From Sphingomicrobium astaxanthinifaciens (lineage in GTDB: Bacteria; Pseudomonadota; Alphaproteobacteria; Sphingomonadales; Sphingomonadaceae): DNA of 64,000 nucleotides. The stretch is from positions 281,501 to 345,500 of the forward strand of contig NZ_JAKNYM010000002.1 in assembly GCF_022865105.1 (NCBI RefSeq). Reading direction: 5' to 3'. Every line of letters begins with the position of its first letter. The first letter of the stretch is position 1. Below, piece after piece: positions 63,828 to 64,000 of this stretch. The notes beneath the pieces were generated by a model that did no database searches, was not told where the DNA came from, and saw only the letters and a list, made by a program, of their open reading frames with translations. The position numbers were made by a program, and so were the translations under genes.

Positions 63828-64000
63828 TCAGAGTTCCCAGACGATCCCGCCGCTGACGCGGTGCTCGAGATAGTCGGCGCTCGGCAGGTTCGAGTTGCGG
63901 TCGGTGATGCGATAGCCGGTCTCGACACGCAGCCCCTTGCCAAGGGGCACGATCAGCTCGGCCTGCCCGCGCAGGCGGTCTTCTTCGCGTATCGCGCCGA
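63828..64000 (-). CDS. C-terminal end of a probable outer-membrane beta-barrel protein
   Basis: Only 56 codons and a TGA are visible; the rest lies beyond the right edge. The sequence alternates polar and hydrophobic residues (LRGQAELIVPLG, LRVETGYRITDRN, EHRVSGGIVWEL), as in beta-barrel strands. The final residue is Leu rather than Phe, which is less usual for BAM substrates. The gene cannot be named from this piece. Confidence 0.55.
   Translation of the reverse strand, partial: GAIREEDRLRGQAELIVPLGKGLRVETGYRITDRNSNLPSADYLEHRVSGGIVWEL

Overview
The window is high-GC bacterial chromosome, densely packed, with many start/stop overlaps of the ATGA, GTGA or TGATG kind. I see no rRNA, tRNA, CRISPR array, insertion sequence, integrase or phage gene. 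Gene content points to an alphaproteobacterium, most likely in the Sphingomonadales. The evidence is hemC-hemD followed by a short mitofilin-like gene, rsmB-rpe-heparinase-like-purH, a DUF1674 (SDHAF4-type) protein, an FNR-type regulator with a Cys-x2-Cys-x7-Cys cluster, a large TonB-dependent receptor and many small lipoproteins. This placement is inferred from gene content; no database search was possible.

Layout. (1) 1-6.6 kb, minus strand: a tryptophan operon aroF-trpE-trpG-trpD-trpCF-trpB, which runs off the left edge inside trpB. It is preceded by a leader peptide with three consecutive Trp codons and a terminator, so it is an attenuator. (2) 6.76-13.6 kb, plus strand, head-to-head with trp: a TrpR/YerC-like regulator, then hisG-hisD-hisCB-hisH-hisA-hisF-hisIE. 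The operon has enteric-like order. Its aminotransferase HisC is fused in frame to the imidazoleglycerol-phosphate dehydratase (HisB) domain, and no histidinol-phosphatase domain is present. (3) 13.6-16.8 kb: a YhiN-type flavoprotein, a HisN-type phosphatase that can supply the missing step, and an exported beta-lactamase-fold protein. (4) 16.9-21.4 kb: hemC-hemD-mitofilin-like, divergent from tsaD-gpsA. (5) 21.5-26.9 kb: DUF1674, rsmB, rpe, heparinase-like protein, purH. (6) 27-34.5 kb: polA plus a polysaccharide flippase, two small genes, nadB plus an FNR regulator. (7) 34.5-44.2 kb: an ABC ATPase, a CHCC zinc finger, tldD, a DUF2007 protein, recQ, a DUF442-type phosphatase-like protein, a HerA-like ATPase and an Atm1-type exporter. 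(8) 44.3-47.8 kb: a strong sigma-54 promoter in front of a 35-aa membrane peptide and a PspC protein, then an SLC13-type permease, a 48-aa membrane protein and a nucleosidase. (9) 47.9-64 kb: mostly envelope functions. These are a fasciclin lipoprotein, small lipoproteins, an acyltransferase, a periplasmic peroxiredoxin, an S41 protease, succinate-semialdehyde-type dehydrogenase, DUF962, GFA, an exported RidA, a TonB receptor, tandem STAS/SEC14-like domains, a membrane protein with a degenerate zincin motif, PRC-barrel, a short HPF/RaiA-like protein and the tail of a probable outer-membrane protein.

The most interesting part is the amino-acid control unit at about 0-15.5 kb. Two costly pathways diverge from one roughly 170-bp region that holds a Trp attenuator on one side and a TrpR-family regulator gene with a palindromic operator candidate on the other. 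The his operon contains a HisC-IGPD fusion that looks like the remnant of a bifunctional HisB after loss of its phosphatase half, with a HisN encoded just downstream to complete the pathway.
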